Below, one piece after another: positions 9,847 to 19,149 of a stretch of 64,000 nucleotides of DNA (position 1 is the stretch's first letter; every line of letters starts with the position of its first letter). The notes below the pieces were generated by a model that saw only the letters and a list, made by a program, of their open reading frames with translations, had not been told where the DNA came from and did not search any database. This stretch comes from Terrabacter tumescens. GTDB taxonomy: Bacteria; Actinomycetota; Actinomycetes; Actinomycetales; Dermatophilaceae. A program made the translations under genes and the position numbers. The stretch is taken from NCBI RefSeq assembly GCF_014646815.1, contig NZ_BMNZ01000009.1, positions 78,700 to 142,699 of the forward strand. The letters run 5' to 3'.

Positions 9847-10779
9847 TCAGGCGAGGCCGGCGCTGGCCAGCCAGGTCTTGGCGACCGCGCTGGCGTCCTT
9901 CTTGTCGACGACGACCTGCTTGACCATGTCGGCGAGCGCGGCCGTGTCGAGCTTGGCCGAGACCGCGTTGAGCACGTCCTTGACGCTGTCGGCCTTGTCG
10001 GAGCGCACGAGCGGCACGATGTTGTCGGAGCCGAAGAGGCTCTGCGGGTCCTCGAGCACGACGAAGCCGTTGGCCGCGATCGAGGGGTCGGTGCTGAAGA
10101 TGTTGGCGGCCTTGACCTGGCCGTTCTTCAGCGCCTCGACGGTCGCCTGGCTCTGCAGCGGGCGGAACTCCTTGGGCGTGATGTTGTAGACCGACTTGAG
10201 ACCGACGAGGCCCTGCTGGCGGGTCTTGAACTCCGGCGGGGCGCCGATGGTCAGGTCGGCCTGGTGCGCCGCGAGGTCGGGGATGGCCTTGAGCGACCAC
10301 TCGTTGGCGGTCTCCTTGGTCACCGCGAGGGAGTTCTTGTCCTCGGCGGCCGACTTGTCGAGCACCGTGAGGCCCTGGGGGACGGCCTTCTGCAGGGCGG
10401 CATAGACCTCGTCGGGCTGCACGACCTTGGCGTTCTTGTCGTAGAAGTTGAGCAGCGAGCCGGTGTACTCGGCGAGCACGTCGACCTCACCGCCCGTGAT
10501 GGCCTTGAGGTAGGTCTCGCGGCTGCCGATGTTGAACTGGCGGGTGACCTTGGTGCCCTTGGCCTCGAGGGCCTGGGCGTAGATCTCGCCGAGCAGGGCG
10601 GCCTCGGGGAAGTCGGCGGAGCCGACCTTGACCGAGCCGGCGGCCGCGGTGGAACCACCGGTCCCGCCCGCTGCGGGGCTCGAGGCGGGGGCGAGCGGGT
10701 CGCCGCCGCCACCGCAGGCGGCCAGAGGCACGACGGCGGCGAGCAGCAGGCCCGCGGCGAGGAAGCGCGTGCGTGTCAT
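9847..10779 (-). CDS. Glycine betaine/choline-type ABC transporter substrate-binding lipoprotein (OpuCC/ProX)
   Basis: 310 residues with a lipoprotein signal ending LAAC (Cys22), so it is tethered to the outer face of the membrane. The mature part has the OpuAC-type fold: KVGSADFPEAALLGEIYAQAL, TGGEVDVLAEYTGSLLNFY, IGAPPEFKTRQQGLVGLKSVY and a C-terminal DNIVPLVRSDKADSVKDVLN. ATG 10779 overlaps the upstream permease stop as ATGA. It is the last gene of an ATPase-permease-permease-binding-protein operon and delivers betaine, choline or a similar osmoprotectant. The exact ligand cannot be read from sequence. Confidence 0.9.
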   Translation of the reverse strand: MTRTRFLAAGLLLAAVVPLAACGGGGDPLAPASSPAAGGTGGSTAAAGSVKVGSADFPEAALLGEIYAQALEAKGTKVTRQFNIGSRETYLKAITGGEVDVLAEYTGSLLNFYDKNAKVVQPDEVYAALQKAVPQGLTVLDKSAAEDKNSLAVTKETANEWSLKAIPDLAAHQADLTIGAPPEFKTRQQGLVGLKSVYNITPKEFRPLQSQATVEALKNGQVKAANIFSTDPSIAANGFVVLEDPQSLFGSDNIVPLVRSDKADSVKDVLNAVSAKLDTAALADMVKQVVVDKKDASAVAKTWLASAGLA

Positions 10780-11633
10780 GTTCGGTCCCTTTCGGATGGG
10801 GTGCCCGTGGCGGCGGTCGCCTCCGCGGGGCCGGTGCTGCCGGGACCGACGAGCGCGGCCTGCCGCGGGTCGGTCTCCGGGCGGTCTGCACCGGCGGAGT
10901 CTGGGTCGGATGGGGCATCGTGGTGTCGTGCGCGTGAACGGGCAACACGCGTGGCCCGTCCGCTGATTCCCGGTGAGACGGCTCTCTTCTCGAGCAGGGC
11001 CAGGACGCCGTCGGCGATGAGCGCGAGGACCGCGACGAGGATCGAGCCGCAGATCATCTGGACGTAGTCGCGCGAGGCGAGTCCGTCGATGAGGTAGCGG
11101 CCGAGGCCCCCGAGGCTGACGGAGGCCGCGATGGTGGCCGTGGCGATGACCTGGAGCGTCGCGCTGCGCAGTCCGCTGAGGAAGAGCGGCAGCGCGCACG
11201 GGGCCTCGACCTTGGCCAGCACCTGCCAGCCGGTCATGCCCATCCCGCGCGCCGCGTCGCGGGCGGCGGGCTCGACGCTGTCGATGCCGGCATACGTGCC
11301 CGACAGGAGCGGCGGGATCGCGAGCAGCACGAGGACGGCGATGCTCGGGATGACGAAGGCGAGGTCGCTCTTGATGAGCGGCCCGACGAACATCGACACC
11401 GCGAACAGCAGTCCGAGGGTCGGCACGGCACGGGCGGCGTTGGCCCCGGTGACGAGCCAGCGCATCCGGCCGGAGTGGCCGACCCATGCCCCGAGCGGCA
11501 CGGCGATGACGAGCGCGATGAGCAGCGTCAGGCCGGTGTAGAGCAGGTGCTCGAGCACGCGGCTCGGCACGCCGTCGGTGCCCTGCCAGTTGGCGGGGTC
11601 GGTGAACCAGGCCCAGACCTGCGAGAACGTCAT
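10776..11633 (-). CDS. OpuC/ProW-type ABC transporter permease
   Basis: 285 residues with about six membrane helices and the BPD_transp_1 coupling region near DAARGMGMTGWQVLAKVEAPCALPL, the EAA-type loop that contacts the ATPase. After the last helix there is an unusually long polar tail of about 55 residues (HHDAPSDPDSAGADRPETDP...), which is not needed for transport and may be cytoplasmic. It overlaps the next permease gene by 4 nt and the binding-protein gene by 4 nt, so the operon is translationally coupled. Confidence 0.9.
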   Translation of the reverse strand: MTFSQVWAWFTDPANWQGTDGVPSRVLEHLLYTGLTLLIALVIAVPLGAWVGHSGRMRWLVTGANAARAVPTLGLLFAVSMFVGPLIKSDLAFVIPSIAVLVLLAIPPLLSGTYAGIDSVEPAARDAARGMGMTGWQVLAKVEAPCALPLFLSGLRSATLQVIATATIAASVSLGGLGRYLIDGLASRDYVQMICGSILVAVLALIADGVLALLEKRAVSPGISGRATRVARSRARHHDAPSDPDSAGADRPETDPRQAALVGPGSTGPAEATAATGTPSERDRT

Positions 11634-12271
11634 GCCGCCACCGCCCGGGTCCACGGCGTCAGCAGCCGGGAGGCGACCTGGATGACGAGGTCGAACATCA
11701 GGGCCAGCACGAGGCACGCGATGATCCCGACCCACACCTCGGTCGGGAAGGTGCGCGCGTAGCCGTCGGTGAGGAAGTAGCCGAGCTGCGAGACGCCGAT
11801 GAGCGAGGCGACGCTGACGATGCTGACGTTGCTCACCGCGGCCACCCGCAGACCGGCGGCGATGACCGGCACGGCGAGCGGGAGGTCGACGGCGCGGAAC
11901 CGCGCGAACGGGCCGTAGCCCATGGCGATCGCCGCCTGCCGGGTCGAGGGGTCGACCGACGAAAGGCCGTCGGCCACCGTGCGGGTCAGCAGGGCCACGG
12001 TGTAGACGGTCATCGCGACGATGACGTTGACGGGGTCGAGGATCTTCGTGCCCAGCAGCGGGGGCAGCAGGATGAAGAGGGCGAGCGAGGGGATCGTGTA
12101 GAGCAGGCCGGTCGTCGTGAGCAGCACCGCCCGCAGCCTCGGCTGCCGGGCGGCCAGCCAGCCCAGAGGCACGGCGATGACGAGCCCGAGGACGAGCGGC
12201 AGTCCGGCCAGCCAGGCGTGCTGCCCGGCGCGCGACACGATGTCACCGAGGTGGTCGAGGGCCCAGGTCAC
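11630..12271 (-). CDS. OpuC/ProW-type ABC transporter permease
   Basis: 213 residues with five or six membrane helices (GLPLVLGLVIAVPLGWLAA, LLYTIPSLALFILLPPLLG) and the coupling loop in STRQAAIAMGYGPFARFRAVDLPLAVPV. It is the shorter of the two permeases and would form a heterodimer with its neighbour. The start is GTG 12271, which overlaps the ATPase stop by 4 nt. Confidence 0.9.
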   Translation of the reverse strand: MTWALDHLGDIVSRAGQHAWLAGLPLVLGLVIAVPLGWLAARQPRLRAVLLTTTGLLYTIPSLALFILLPPLLGTKILDPVNVIVAMTVYTVALLTRTVADGLSSVDPSTRQAAIAMGYGPFARFRAVDLPLAVPVIAAGLRVAAVSNVSIVSVASLIGVSQLGYFLTDGYARTFPTEVWVGIIACLVLALMFDLVIQVASRLLTPWTRAVAA

Positions 12272-13407
12272 CGGGCGGTCGCCCCCTCGGCGGGGGCCGC
12301 GTCGCGGCGGGCCTCGATCGCGGGGATCACCTCGGCGGCCCGGATGGTGCCGACGAGCCGGCCGTCGCCGTCGGCCACGACGCCGCGTCCGCTCGGGGAG
12401 GACAGCGCGGCGTCGAGCAGCGCGCGCAGCGAGCCGCTGGTCGAGGCGACGGTGCCACCCCGGTGCAGCAGGGTGCGGGTCACCTCGGACTCGACGGCCG
12501 CGGCGCGCACCCAGCCGAGCGGCTCCCCTGCGTCACCGACGCACAGCACCCACGGCGTACCGACGGCACGCACCTCGTCGGCGCCGGCTCCCAGGCGCAC
12601 GGTGGGCTCGTCGGCGAGCGAGAGCTCGGGCGCGGCCGCGAAGGACAGCGCGCGGTAGCCGCGGTCGCGCCCGACGAACTCGGCGACGAAGTCGTCGACG
12701 GGGTCGGCGAGGAGCTTGGCGGGCGAGTCCAGCTGTGCGAGAACGCCGCCCACGCGCAGCACGGCGACCTGGTCACCGAGCTTGACGGCCTCGTCGATGT
12801 CGTGGGTGACGCAGAGGATCGTCTTGCCGAGCTCGGACTGCAGGCGCAGGAACTCGTTCTGGAGCTGCTCGCGCACGACGGGGTCGACCGCCGAGAAGGG
12901 CTCGTCCATGAGCATGACGGGCGGGTCGGCGGCGAGCGCCCGGGCGACGCCGACGCGCTGCTGCTGCCCACCGGACAGCTGCGCCGGGTAGCGCTTGGCC
13001 ATCGCGGGGTCGAGGCCGACGCGCTCGATGAGCTCCATGGCGCGGGTGCGCGCCGTCTTCTTGTCGGTGCCGAGCAGGCGCGGGACGGTCGTGACGTTGT
13101 CGAGGACCGTGCGGTGCGGGAAGAGGCCTGCATGCTGGATGACGTAGCCGATGCCGCGGCGCAGCTCTGCGACGTCGAGCGAGGCGGTGTCCCGGCCGTC
13201 GATCGAGATGGTGCCGGACGTCGGGGTGATCATGCGGTTGACCATGCGCAGCGTCGTCGTCTTGCCGCAGCCCGAGGGCCCGACGAGGACGGTGATCTTG
13301 CCGGTCGGTGCCTCGAGGGTGAGGTCGTCGACGGCGACCGACCCCTGCTCCTCGTCGGTGCCGGACGCATCGGCGTATCGCTTGGTCACGCCCTCGAAGC
13401 GGATCAT
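12268..13407 (-). CDS. OpuC/ProV-type ABC transporter ATPase with C-terminal CBS region
   Basis: 379 residues: Walker A GPSGCGKTT (43-51), Q-loop YVIQHAGLFPH, signature LSGGQQQRVGVARALA, Walker B MLMDEPFSAVD and switch His in CVTHD. A C-terminal part of about 130 residues includes CBS-like motifs (LLHRGGTVASTSGSLRALLDA; GRGVVADGDGRLVGTI), which in OpuA/OpuC ATPases sense ionic strength and gate uptake. ATG 13407 has GAGGAGC upstream. It is first in the operon and drives import of an osmoprotectant. Confidence 0.92.
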   Translation of the reverse strand: MIRFEGVTKRYADASGTDEEQGSVAVDDLTLEAPTGKITVLVGPSGCGKTTTLRMVNRMITPTSGTISIDGRDTASLDVAELRRGIGYVIQHAGLFPHRTVLDNVTTVPRLLGTDKKTARTRAMELIERVGLDPAMAKRYPAQLSGGQQQRVGVARALAADPPVMLMDEPFSAVDPVVREQLQNEFLRLQSELGKTILCVTHDIDEAVKLGDQVAVLRVGGVLAQLDSPAKLLADPVDDFVAEFVGRDRGYRALSFAAAPELSLADEPTVRLGAGADEVRAVGTPWVLCVGDAGEPLGWVRAAAVESEVTRTLLHRGGTVASTSGSLRALLDAALSSPSGRGVVADGDGRLVGTIRAAEVIPAIEARRDAAPAEGATAR

Positions 13408-13459
13408 GCTCCTCAACGTACCCGCCTGCACCGACCGCGCCGCGGACGTCGAATCACGG

Positions 13460-14185
13460 TCAGATGTCGATGATGACCCCGCCGTCGTGCACGACGCGGG
13501 CGACGACGGCCCCGATCGGGCCCGAGCGGGGTTCACGCGAGCTGCCGAGCTCGCGCGCGAAGGTCGCCTCGACGACCTCCGTCACGAGCGCCGGCCACAG
13601 GCGGGCGCGCACGAGCATGGCGTGGTCGGCACGCGCGACACGGACGAGCGAGGCGTCGAGCCCGCGCGCCTGCATCTGCTCGACCGCCGTGCGCGTGCGC
13701 GCGAGGGAGCAGATGACGTCGCGGTCGCCGTGGAGCAGGACGGTGCGGGTGCCCTCCCCCGGCTGCGGGTCCCCGGGCTCCACCCACGGCGCGAGCCCGA
13801 CGACGAGGCGCACGTCGGGGTCTTCACCGACGTGCAGCGCCACGCGTCCGCCCATCGAGTGGCCGACGAGCGCGATGGGGACTCCGGGGTAGGCCGCCCG
13901 CACCTGCTCGAGGGCCCACCTCGCGTCCTCGACGGGCATCGCGTCGCCGTTCCAGCCGCGGACGCGGAAGCGCAGCCGCGCCACCGCGAGCGGCCCGGGC
14001 ACGCGCCTCAGCGCACGGGCGAACGGCACGAGCCGGGCGACGTTGTGCGACCACGGGCGGTTGGGCTCGTGACCCTCCACGGCGCCGCCGTGCATGACGA
14101 GGGCGACGGCGGTCGCCCCGGCGGGCTGCGCGTCCCAGACGAGGGAGGCCAGCGGCATACCGGATCGGTCGTCCGTGGCGCTCAC
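13460..14185 (-). CDS. Alpha/beta hydrolase
   Basis: 241 residues with an alpha/beta-hydrolase core: oxyanion region VMHGG, nucleophile elbow GHSMGG (Ser110), acidic residue in LHGDRD (Asp156) and His188 in RADHAM. No signal peptide is present, so it is cytoplasmic. The substrate is unknown; the family includes esterases and small-molecule hydrolases. GTG 14185 overlaps the dcd stop as GTGA, so it is translationally coupled to dcd. Confidence 0.8.
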   Translation of the reverse strand: MSATDDRSGMPLASLVWDAQPAGATAVALVMHGGAVEGHEPNRPWSHNVARLVPFARALRRVPGPLAVARLRFRVRGWNGDAMPVEDARWALEQVRAAYPGVPIALVGHSMGGRVALHVGEDPDVRLVVGLAPWVEPGDPQPGEGTRTVLLHGDRDVICSLARTRTAVEQMQARGLDASLVRVARADHAMLVRARLWPALVTEVVEATFARELGSSREPRSGPIGAVVARVVHDGGVIIDI

Positions 14186-14760
14186 ACCTGGGTGCGGTGG
14201 AAGTTGGCGAACGACCGGCTCGCCGTGGGACCGCGCTGGCCCTGGTAGTGCGAGCCGTACACGCCTGAGCCGTAAGGGTTCTCGGCCGGCGAGCTGAGCC
14301 GGAAGAAGCAGAGCTGGCCGATCTTCATGCCCGGGTAGAGCATGATCGGGAGGGTCGCGACGTTGGACAGCTCGAGCGTCACGTGACCCGAGAAGCCCGG
14401 GTCGACGAAACCGGCCGTCGCATGGGTCAGCAGCCCGAGACGGCCGAGCGAGCTCTTGCCCTCGACGCGCGCGGCGAGGTCGTCGGGCAGCGTCACCGTC
14501 TCGAGCGTCGACCCGAGGACGAACTCACCCGGGTGCAGGACGAAGCCGTCCTCCTCGGGCGTGACCTCGACGAGACGCGTCAGGTCGGGCTGCTCCGCGG
14601 CGGGGTCGATGTAGGGGTACTTGTGGTTGTCGAAGAGCCGGAAGAACTTGTCCAGGCGCACGTCGACGCTCGACGGCTGGACCATCTGCGGGTCCCACGG
14701 GTCGAGCACGACCCGCTCGGAGGCGATCTCGGCCCGGATGTCCTTGTCGGAGAGCAGCAC
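14182..14760 (-). CDS. dcd: dCTP deaminase (likely bifunctional, dUMP-forming)
   Basis: 192 residues, close to the mycobacterial enzyme. It starts [12 protein letters not shown] and has [26 protein letters not shown] and [20 protein letters not shown], the trimeric dUTPase/Dcd fold with the Glu in LELS as the deamination base. Actinobacterial members turn dCTP straight into dUMP, doing both deaminase and dUTPase steps for thymidylate synthesis; that it does so here is inferred from the family. The start is GTG 14760. The AAA ATPase gene is divergent. Confidence 0.95.
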   Translation of the reverse strand: MLLSDKDIRAEIASERVVLDPWDPQMVQPSSVDVRLDKFFRLFDNHKYPYIDPAAEQPDLTRLVEVTPEEDGFVLHPGEFVLGSTLETVTLPDDLAARVEGKSSLGRLGLLTHATAGFVDPGFSGHVTLELSNVATLPIMLYPGMKIGQLCFFRLSSPAENPYGSGVYGSHYQGQRGPTASRSFANFHRTQV

Positions 14761-14839
14761 GGGACGAGGCTATAACGCCGCACCGGATTCGCCCCGCGAC
14801 TCCTGCCCTGCGGACGTCGTGGCGGCCTATCGTCACGTC

Positions 14840-16345
14840 ATGGACCCCTCGACCCGAGACGACGACGGCCTGCTCCGCGACTTCCACACCGTGCTGCGAC
14901 GGATCCTCGAGGAGCTGCCGGGCGGCGACCGCGGCCGGCGCCTGTCCGACGCCCTCCACGAGCACCTCGGGACCCCGCCGCACCTGCTCGCCGTCGTCGC
15001 GGCGCAGGTCCCGCCGCACCGGCTCGTCGACGCCGACATCGCGCTCTCGGAGGTCATGGCCGCCGACCCGGGTGCGACGGTCATCGGCATCGCCGGCGAC
15101 GCCCGCCACCACATGTCGCTCGGCGACCTCGTGCAGGGCATGGGCGGGCATGGCATGTCGGTCGGCCAGGTCGACTACGACCGCATGCCGACCGGTCCGG
15201 GCAAGGACGACCAGCGCCAGGTCGTCACGTCCGGCATCCGGCTCTTCACCTTCGACGGCCACCCGGTCGCGGTGCGCCAGCAGGGCATGAACCGGCAGTT
15301 CGGCCGCGAGGTCGGCAGCATCGAGGTCGTGGCCCGCGACCGCGACCTCTCGGACGCCCTCATGGCCCGCGTGCAGCAGCTCATGGACGAGCGCAGCGTC
15401 ATCCGCGGGCAGGTCGTGACGTTCGGCTCGGACCCGTACGGGCCGGGCCTCGCCGGGGTGACCTTCATCGAGCGGCCGACGGTCGACGCGGCTGCGGTCG
15501 TGCTGCCCGACGGCGTGCTCGACCGGGTCGCCCACCACGTCATCGGGATGGGCGAGCAGCGCGAGCGCCTCGTGGCCCACGGCCAGCACCTCAAGCGGGG
15601 CGTCCTGCTCTACGGCCCTCCCGGCACGGGCAAGACCCACACGGTGCGCCACCTGCTCTCGGCGACACCGGGCACGACGGCGGTCCTGCTGAGCGGTGGC
15701 TCGCTGCGGTTCATCCACGATGCAGCCAAGGTCGCCCGGGCGCACCAGCCGGCCATCGTCGTCCTCGAGGACTGCGACCTCGTCGCCGAGGACCGCTCCT
15801 TCGCGCCGATGGGCGCCTCGCCGCTGCTCTTCGAGGTGCTCGACGCGCTCGACGGGCTCGACTCCGACGCCGACGTCGCCTTCATCCTCACGACGAACCG
15901 GGTCGAGGACCTCGAGGTCGCGCTGTCCCAGCGTCCGGGTCGGGTCGACCTCGCCGCCGAGATCCCGCTGCCCGATGCCGAGGGGCGCCGCGAGCTGCTC
16001 CGCCTCTACGGCGGTCACCTCTTCGGCGCGGAGGCGATCTCGGCCGCCGCGGCGCGGGCCGAGGGCACCACCGCGTCGTTCGCCAAGGAGCTGGTGCGGC
16101 GGGCTGTCCTGGCCGCGGCCCTCGTCGACGAGCCGCCGTCGGACGAGCACCTCGGCCTCGCCCTCGACGAGCTGATGTCCGACGCGCAGCGCCTCACCCG
16201 CAGCCTCCTCGGGGTGGGCTCGCGCGACGAGCACGTCCTCGACGGCGCCCGAGCAGGTATGCCGTCCGGCCGGGTCCCGCGGCCCGCCCGCTCCGTCGCG
16301 GTCTTCGGTCCGTCCACGGACGGCGGGATGACAGAGCCCGGCTGA
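14840..16345 (+). CDS. AAA-family ATPase
   Basis: 501 residues. The C-terminal half holds one AAA module: Walker A GPPGTGKT (about 259-266), Walker B VVLEDCDLV, sensor-1 ILTTNR and an arginine-finger region SQRPGRVD, the pattern of CDC48/FtsH-like AAA proteins. The N-terminal 240 residues are a separate domain with no motif I know; such domains usually choose the substrate. There is no membrane segment and no protease His motif, so it is a cytoplasmic remodeller of unknown target. ATG 14840 was chosen because upstream codons overlap the start of dcd. Confidence 0.8.
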   Translation: MDPSTRDDDGLLRDFHTVLRRILEELPGGDRGRRLSDALHEHLGTPPHLLAVVAAQVPPHRLVDADIALSEVMAADPGATVIGIAGDARHHMSLGDLVQGMGGHGMSVGQVDYDRMPTGPGKDDQRQVVTSGIRLFTFDGHPVAVRQQGMNRQFGREVGSIEVVARDRDLSDALMARVQQLMDERSVIRGQVVTFGSDPYGPGLAGVTFIERPTVDAAAVVLPDGVLDRVAHHVIGMGEQRERLVAHGQHLKRGVLLYGPPGTGKTHTVRHLLSATPGTTAVLLSGGSLRFIHDAAKVARAHQPAIVVLEDCDLVAEDRSFAPMGASPLLFEVLDALDGLDSDADVAFILTTNRVEDLEVALSQRPGRVDLAAEIPLPDAEGRRELLRLYGGHLFGAEAISAAAARAEGTTASFAKELVRRAVLAAALVDEPPSDEHLGLALDELMSDAQRLTRSLLGVGSRDEHVLDGARAGMPSGRVPRPARSVAVFGPSTDGGMTEPG

Positions 16346-16408
16346 CCGCGCGACCCGGGCACACGGCATACGCCCTCGGTGGCCGTCGGCTGCCCCGTCG
16401 GTCGTCCG

Positions 16409-17284
16409 TCAGCCGGCGAAGGGGCGCACGGGCTGCCCCGGGACCGAGACGCGGACGCGGAAGAGCGCGCCGGCCTCGGGCTCGGGGTCGTCGAGGTTCT
16501 CGCGGGACGTCGTGACGTAGAGGTCGCGCAGGTCGTCGCCGCCGAACGTGCACGCGGTCGTCAGGCGCACCGGGACGGCGACCTCCGCGAGCACCTCGCC
16601 CGCCGGCGAGAAGCAGCGCACGCGTCCGGCGCCGTTGAGGGCGACCCAGACGTTGCCCGCGCGGTCGACCGTGAGTCCGTCGGGGTGGCCGACGTCGTGG
16701 GTGACGAACGGGCGGCGGCCGACCAGCTCGCCGTCGACGACGTCGAAGACGTCGGTGCGGCCGGTCGGGGTGTCGTCGTAGTAGGCCAGCCGGCCGTCCG
16801 GCGACAGGTCGATGCCGTTGGAGATCGTCACGTCGGGCAGGACGACCGCGACGCAGCCCACCGGGTCGACGCGGAAGAGCCGCGCGCTCCCGGGCACCCG
16901 GTCGTAGCCCATCGTGCCCGCCCACAGCCGGCCGAGGCCGTCGACTCCGCCCTCGTTCATCCGCACGGACGGGTCGTCCCAGAGGTCGAACCACGGAGTG
17001 GGTATGCCGTCCGCCTCGTCCGCGCGGGCCAACCCGCGCTCGGTCGCGACCACCCAACCGCCGCCGGTGCGCGGTCGCACGAACGCGGCGACGTCACCGA
17101 CGTGCATGCGGTCGACGAAGCCGTCGGCGCGGAGGGTGAGCACGTCGCCGGCGAGCATGTCGACCCAGCGCAGGCCGCCCCACTCCGGCGACCACACGGG
17201 GCCCTCACCGTGGTAGCAGAGGGCGTCGGTGACCTGCTCGAGCTCGCCGGTCACGACCGGGACCTCCGGGATGGCCGACCCCAT
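16409..17284 (-). CDS. SMP-30/gluconolactonase-like (regucalcin) family protein
   Basis: 291 residues with the SMP-30/LRE six-bladed propeller: GEGPVWSPEWGGLRWVDML, RMNEGGVDGLGRLWAGTMG, ISNGIDLSPDGRLAYYDD and HPDGLTVDRAGNVWVALNG. The Glu in the first motif and Asn/Asp in the later ones form the metal site in relatives that hydrolyse sugar lactones. It is cytoplasmic. Its ATG overlaps the stop of the upstream small gene by 1 nt, so the two are coupled. Confidence 0.85.
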   Translation of the reverse strand: MGSAIPEVPVVTGELEQVTDALCYHGEGPVWSPEWGGLRWVDMLAGDVLTLRADGFVDRMHVGDVAAFVRPRTGGGWVVATERGLARADEADGIPTPWFDLWDDPSVRMNEGGVDGLGRLWAGTMGYDRVPGSARLFRVDPVGCVAVVLPDVTISNGIDLSPDGRLAYYDDTPTGRTDVFDVVDGELVGRRPFVTHDVGHPDGLTVDRAGNVWVALNGAGRVRCFSPAGEVLAEVAVPVRLTTACTFGGDDLRDLYVTTSRENLDDPEPEAGALFRVRVSVPGQPVRPFAG

Positions 17285-17715
17285 CAGTCCCACCACACGC
17301 CGACGTAGTGGTGCCCCTCGGGCACGGTCGGTCCGTCGACGAGCCAGTCGGCGCCAGGGGCGGGGCCGCCGCTCGGCTGGGTGTCGGCGTCGATCGTCAT
17401 CGCGTCGACCTCCTCCGGCTGCAGCGTCGTGATGACCGCCACCCCACTCGCATAAGGCCATTCGTCGTCCGGGAAGTCCTGGAACTCGAGCACGTCGAGC
17501 TCGACCCGCACGTCGTGGACCTCCGGGTGCTCACGCAGCTCGGCGAGCACGCGACGGATGGTCTCGAGGGGCATGTCCTCGGGCCGGTTGGGCGCGATGC
17601 ACCACTCGCAGTCGTTGCCGTCGAAGAACTGCTCGAGAGTCACGGCGACCTGGGCGCTCGCCCCGCCGCGCTGGCGCACGTGGTCGACGAAGGCGGTCTG
17701 CTTGACGAGATCCAT
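17284..17715 (-). CDS. Conserved small protein of unknown function
   Basis: 143 residues from ATG 17715 (MDLVKQTAFVDHVRQ). It has an acidic, soluble sequence with VTLEQFFDGNDCEWCIAPNRP, which may be a metal or ligand loop, then EFQDFPDDEWPYASGVAVIT. I do not recognise a family; the look is that of a small cytoplasmic protein rather than a toxin. It is coupled to the lactonase gene and lies just upstream of the tRNA that is the element's insertion site. Confidence 0.6.
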   Translation of the reverse strand: MDLVKQTAFVDHVRQRGGASAQVAVTLEQFFDGNDCEWCIAPNRPEDMPLETIRRVLAELREHPEVHDVRVELDVLEFQDFPDDEWPYASGVAVITTLQPEEVDAMTIDADTQPSGGPAPGADWLVDGPTVPEGHHYVGVWWD

Positions 17716-17823
17716 GACGGTTTCGAGCCTCTGGGGTCGCGGTCTGGCCACTGGCGCGGCGTCGGCTACACTGGCGCCGCGTGCCGCTCACCGGCTCCCT
17801 GACGGGGGCTCCCGGCGGCCCGT

Positions 17824-17897
17824 GCGAGCGTAGCTCAATGGTAGAGCGCCAGCTTCCCAAGCTGGATACGCGGGTTCGATTCCCGTCGCTCGCTCCA
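17824..17897 (+). tRNA. tRNA-Gly(CCC), element insertion site
   Basis: A 74-nt cloverleaf with CCA encoded: acceptor GCGAGCG/CGCTCGC, D stem GCTC/GAGC, anticodon stem CCAGC/GCTGG with loop TTCCCAA (anticodon CCC), T arm GCGGG-TTCGATT-CCCGT. From the anticodon stem onward it is repeated exactly at 38,775-38,818, so its 3' part is the attachment site. The gene stays intact at the left end of the element. Confidence 0.96.
17853..17896 (+). repeat. Left attachment repeat (44 bp, within tRNA-Gly)
   Basis: Identical over 44 nt to 38,775-38,818. It covers the anticodon loop to the 3' acceptor strand, the usual crossover region for tyrosine integrases that use tRNA genes. Confidence 0.92.
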
Positions 17898-17966
17898 CTG
17901 CTCCGTCGCAGGTCACAGGCTCGATCAGGGCCGTGACCTGCGGCGGAGTTCTTGCGTTCGGGGTAT

Positions 17967-17988
17967 GCCGTGCCCAATCCGTGCCCAA
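17967..17988 (+). repeat. Subterminal 22-bp repeat, left copy (candidate integrase arm site)
   Basis: GCCGTGCCCAATCCGTGCCC plus AA; contains two GTGCCCAA units. It differs by one base from 38,669-38,690 and has the same orientation. It lies between the att repeat and the integrase stop. Confidence 0.6.
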
Positions 17989-19149
17989 TCACGCCGACGC
18001 CTCCCCGGGTTCGGGGCCTTGCGCCGGCTCGGCCTCGTCCTCGTCCTCGTCCTCGGGCAGCTCGAAGAGCCGGTCCATAGCCTCTGCGATCGCTCGGTCA
18101 CGTTTCGCCGTCGCGTGCTGGTAGATGATCGCCGCACGCATGCTGGCATGACCCATCCGCGACATGAGTTCGCGGGTCGAGGCCCCGGACGAAGCGGCGA
18201 GGTGGTTGCCCGTGTGGCGCAGGTCGTGGAGATGCACTGACTCCGGCACGCCGGCCTTCGTCTTCGCTGCCCGCCAGATCGAGACGAAGTGCGCTCGGCG
18301 GGGAGTGGCGCCCTTCGCCCCGGTGAAGACTCGGCCCGCCGGCCCTGGCTCTGCGTATGCGTCGAGGTGGCGCTCGATCTCGCCCTTGAGCACGTGCGGG
18401 ATCGCGATGTCTCGCCGACCAGCCGCCGACTTCGGCGGCTTGACCACCAGACGCCCGCCGACCTCCGAGACCGACCGGCGAACGTGAACCGTCATCGAGT
18501 CCAGGTCCAGGTCGGCCTTGGTGAGGCCGAGGAGTTCGCCCCACCGGAGCGACGCGAACACAGCGAGCAGGACCAGCAGTCGGTACCGAGGAGTGATCGC
18601 CTCGGCCAGCGCAAGAACCTCGCGGAGCGTCAGGACCGGACGCTCCGGGGCGGACTCAGCACCAGCACCCTTGATGCGACAGGGATTCCGGTGCATCAGG
18701 TCATCGTCGACCGCCGTGGAACAGATCGCACTCACGAGGCGATAGGCCTTGGCCACGGTGCTTGGTCCGACGCCATCATCCAGGCGCGCTTGTCGCCATT
18801 GCCGAATCTCCTCCGGACCAAGGTGGCGCATCTGGATCTTCCCAAGCGCCGGGGTGACGTGCAGCCGCAGGAGTGCCGTGTAGAGCTCACGGGTGCGAGG
18901 CGACAACCCCGCACGCTCGCCAACCCATCGGTATGCGTAGACCGAAAATGTGACGCGGGCGCGCTCAGGGTTTGTCCACCGGCCCGTCACGATCTGACCT
19001 GCCAGGACCGACCAGGCCGCCTCGGCGTCAGCCTTGGTGCGGTAGGTCTCGTTCATCGCCCGTCGCAGACCGTCCGGCCCTGTGTACCGGACCTGCCACC
19101 GGCCCGAAGGCAGCCGCCGAAACGAGCCACGTACTCGCTTGCCGGCCAT
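17989..19149 (-). CDS. Tyrosine recombinase integrase of the tRNA-Gly element
   Basis: 386 residues from ATG 19149. The N-terminal part has an AP2-like arm-binding stretch (GSFRRLPSGRWQVRYTGPDG), then a core-binding SAM-like domain (about 65-150) and the catalytic domain with Arg202 (SLRWGELLGL), Lys240, His308/Arg311 (HLHDLRHT), His334 (MGH) and nucleophile Tyr343 (IIYQHA). All catalytic residues are present, so it should be active. An acidic tail (EDEDEDE) follows. It would insert and, with excisionase, remove the element at the tRNA. The start overlaps the excisionase stop by 1 nt. Confidence 0.95.
   Translation of the reverse strand: MAGKRVRGSFRRLPSGRWQVRYTGPDGLRRAMNETYRTKADAEAAWSVLAGQIVTGRWTNPERARVTFSVYAYRWVGERAGLSPRTRELYTALLRLHVTPALGKIQMRHLGPEEIRQWRQARLDDGVGPSTVAKAYRLVSAICSTAVDDDLMHRNPCRIKGAGAESAPERPVLTLREVLALAEAITPRYRLLVLLAVFASLRWGELLGLTKADLDLDSMTVHVRRSVSEVGGRLVVKPPKSAAGRRDIAIPHVLKGEIERHLDAYAEPGPAGRVFTGAKGATPRRAHFVSIWRAAKTKAGVPESVHLHDLRHTGNHLAASSGASTRELMSRMGHASMRAAIIYQHATAKRDRAIAEAMDRLFELPEDEDEDEAEPAQGPEPGEASA

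Noticed and set aside
17788..17992. Minus-strand frames across the tRNA-Gly, and similar ones at 38,557-38,850
   Set aside because: The ATGIEPAYPAWE- and GNRTRVSSLGSW-type peptides are the well-known false translations of tRNA sequence and its att copy.
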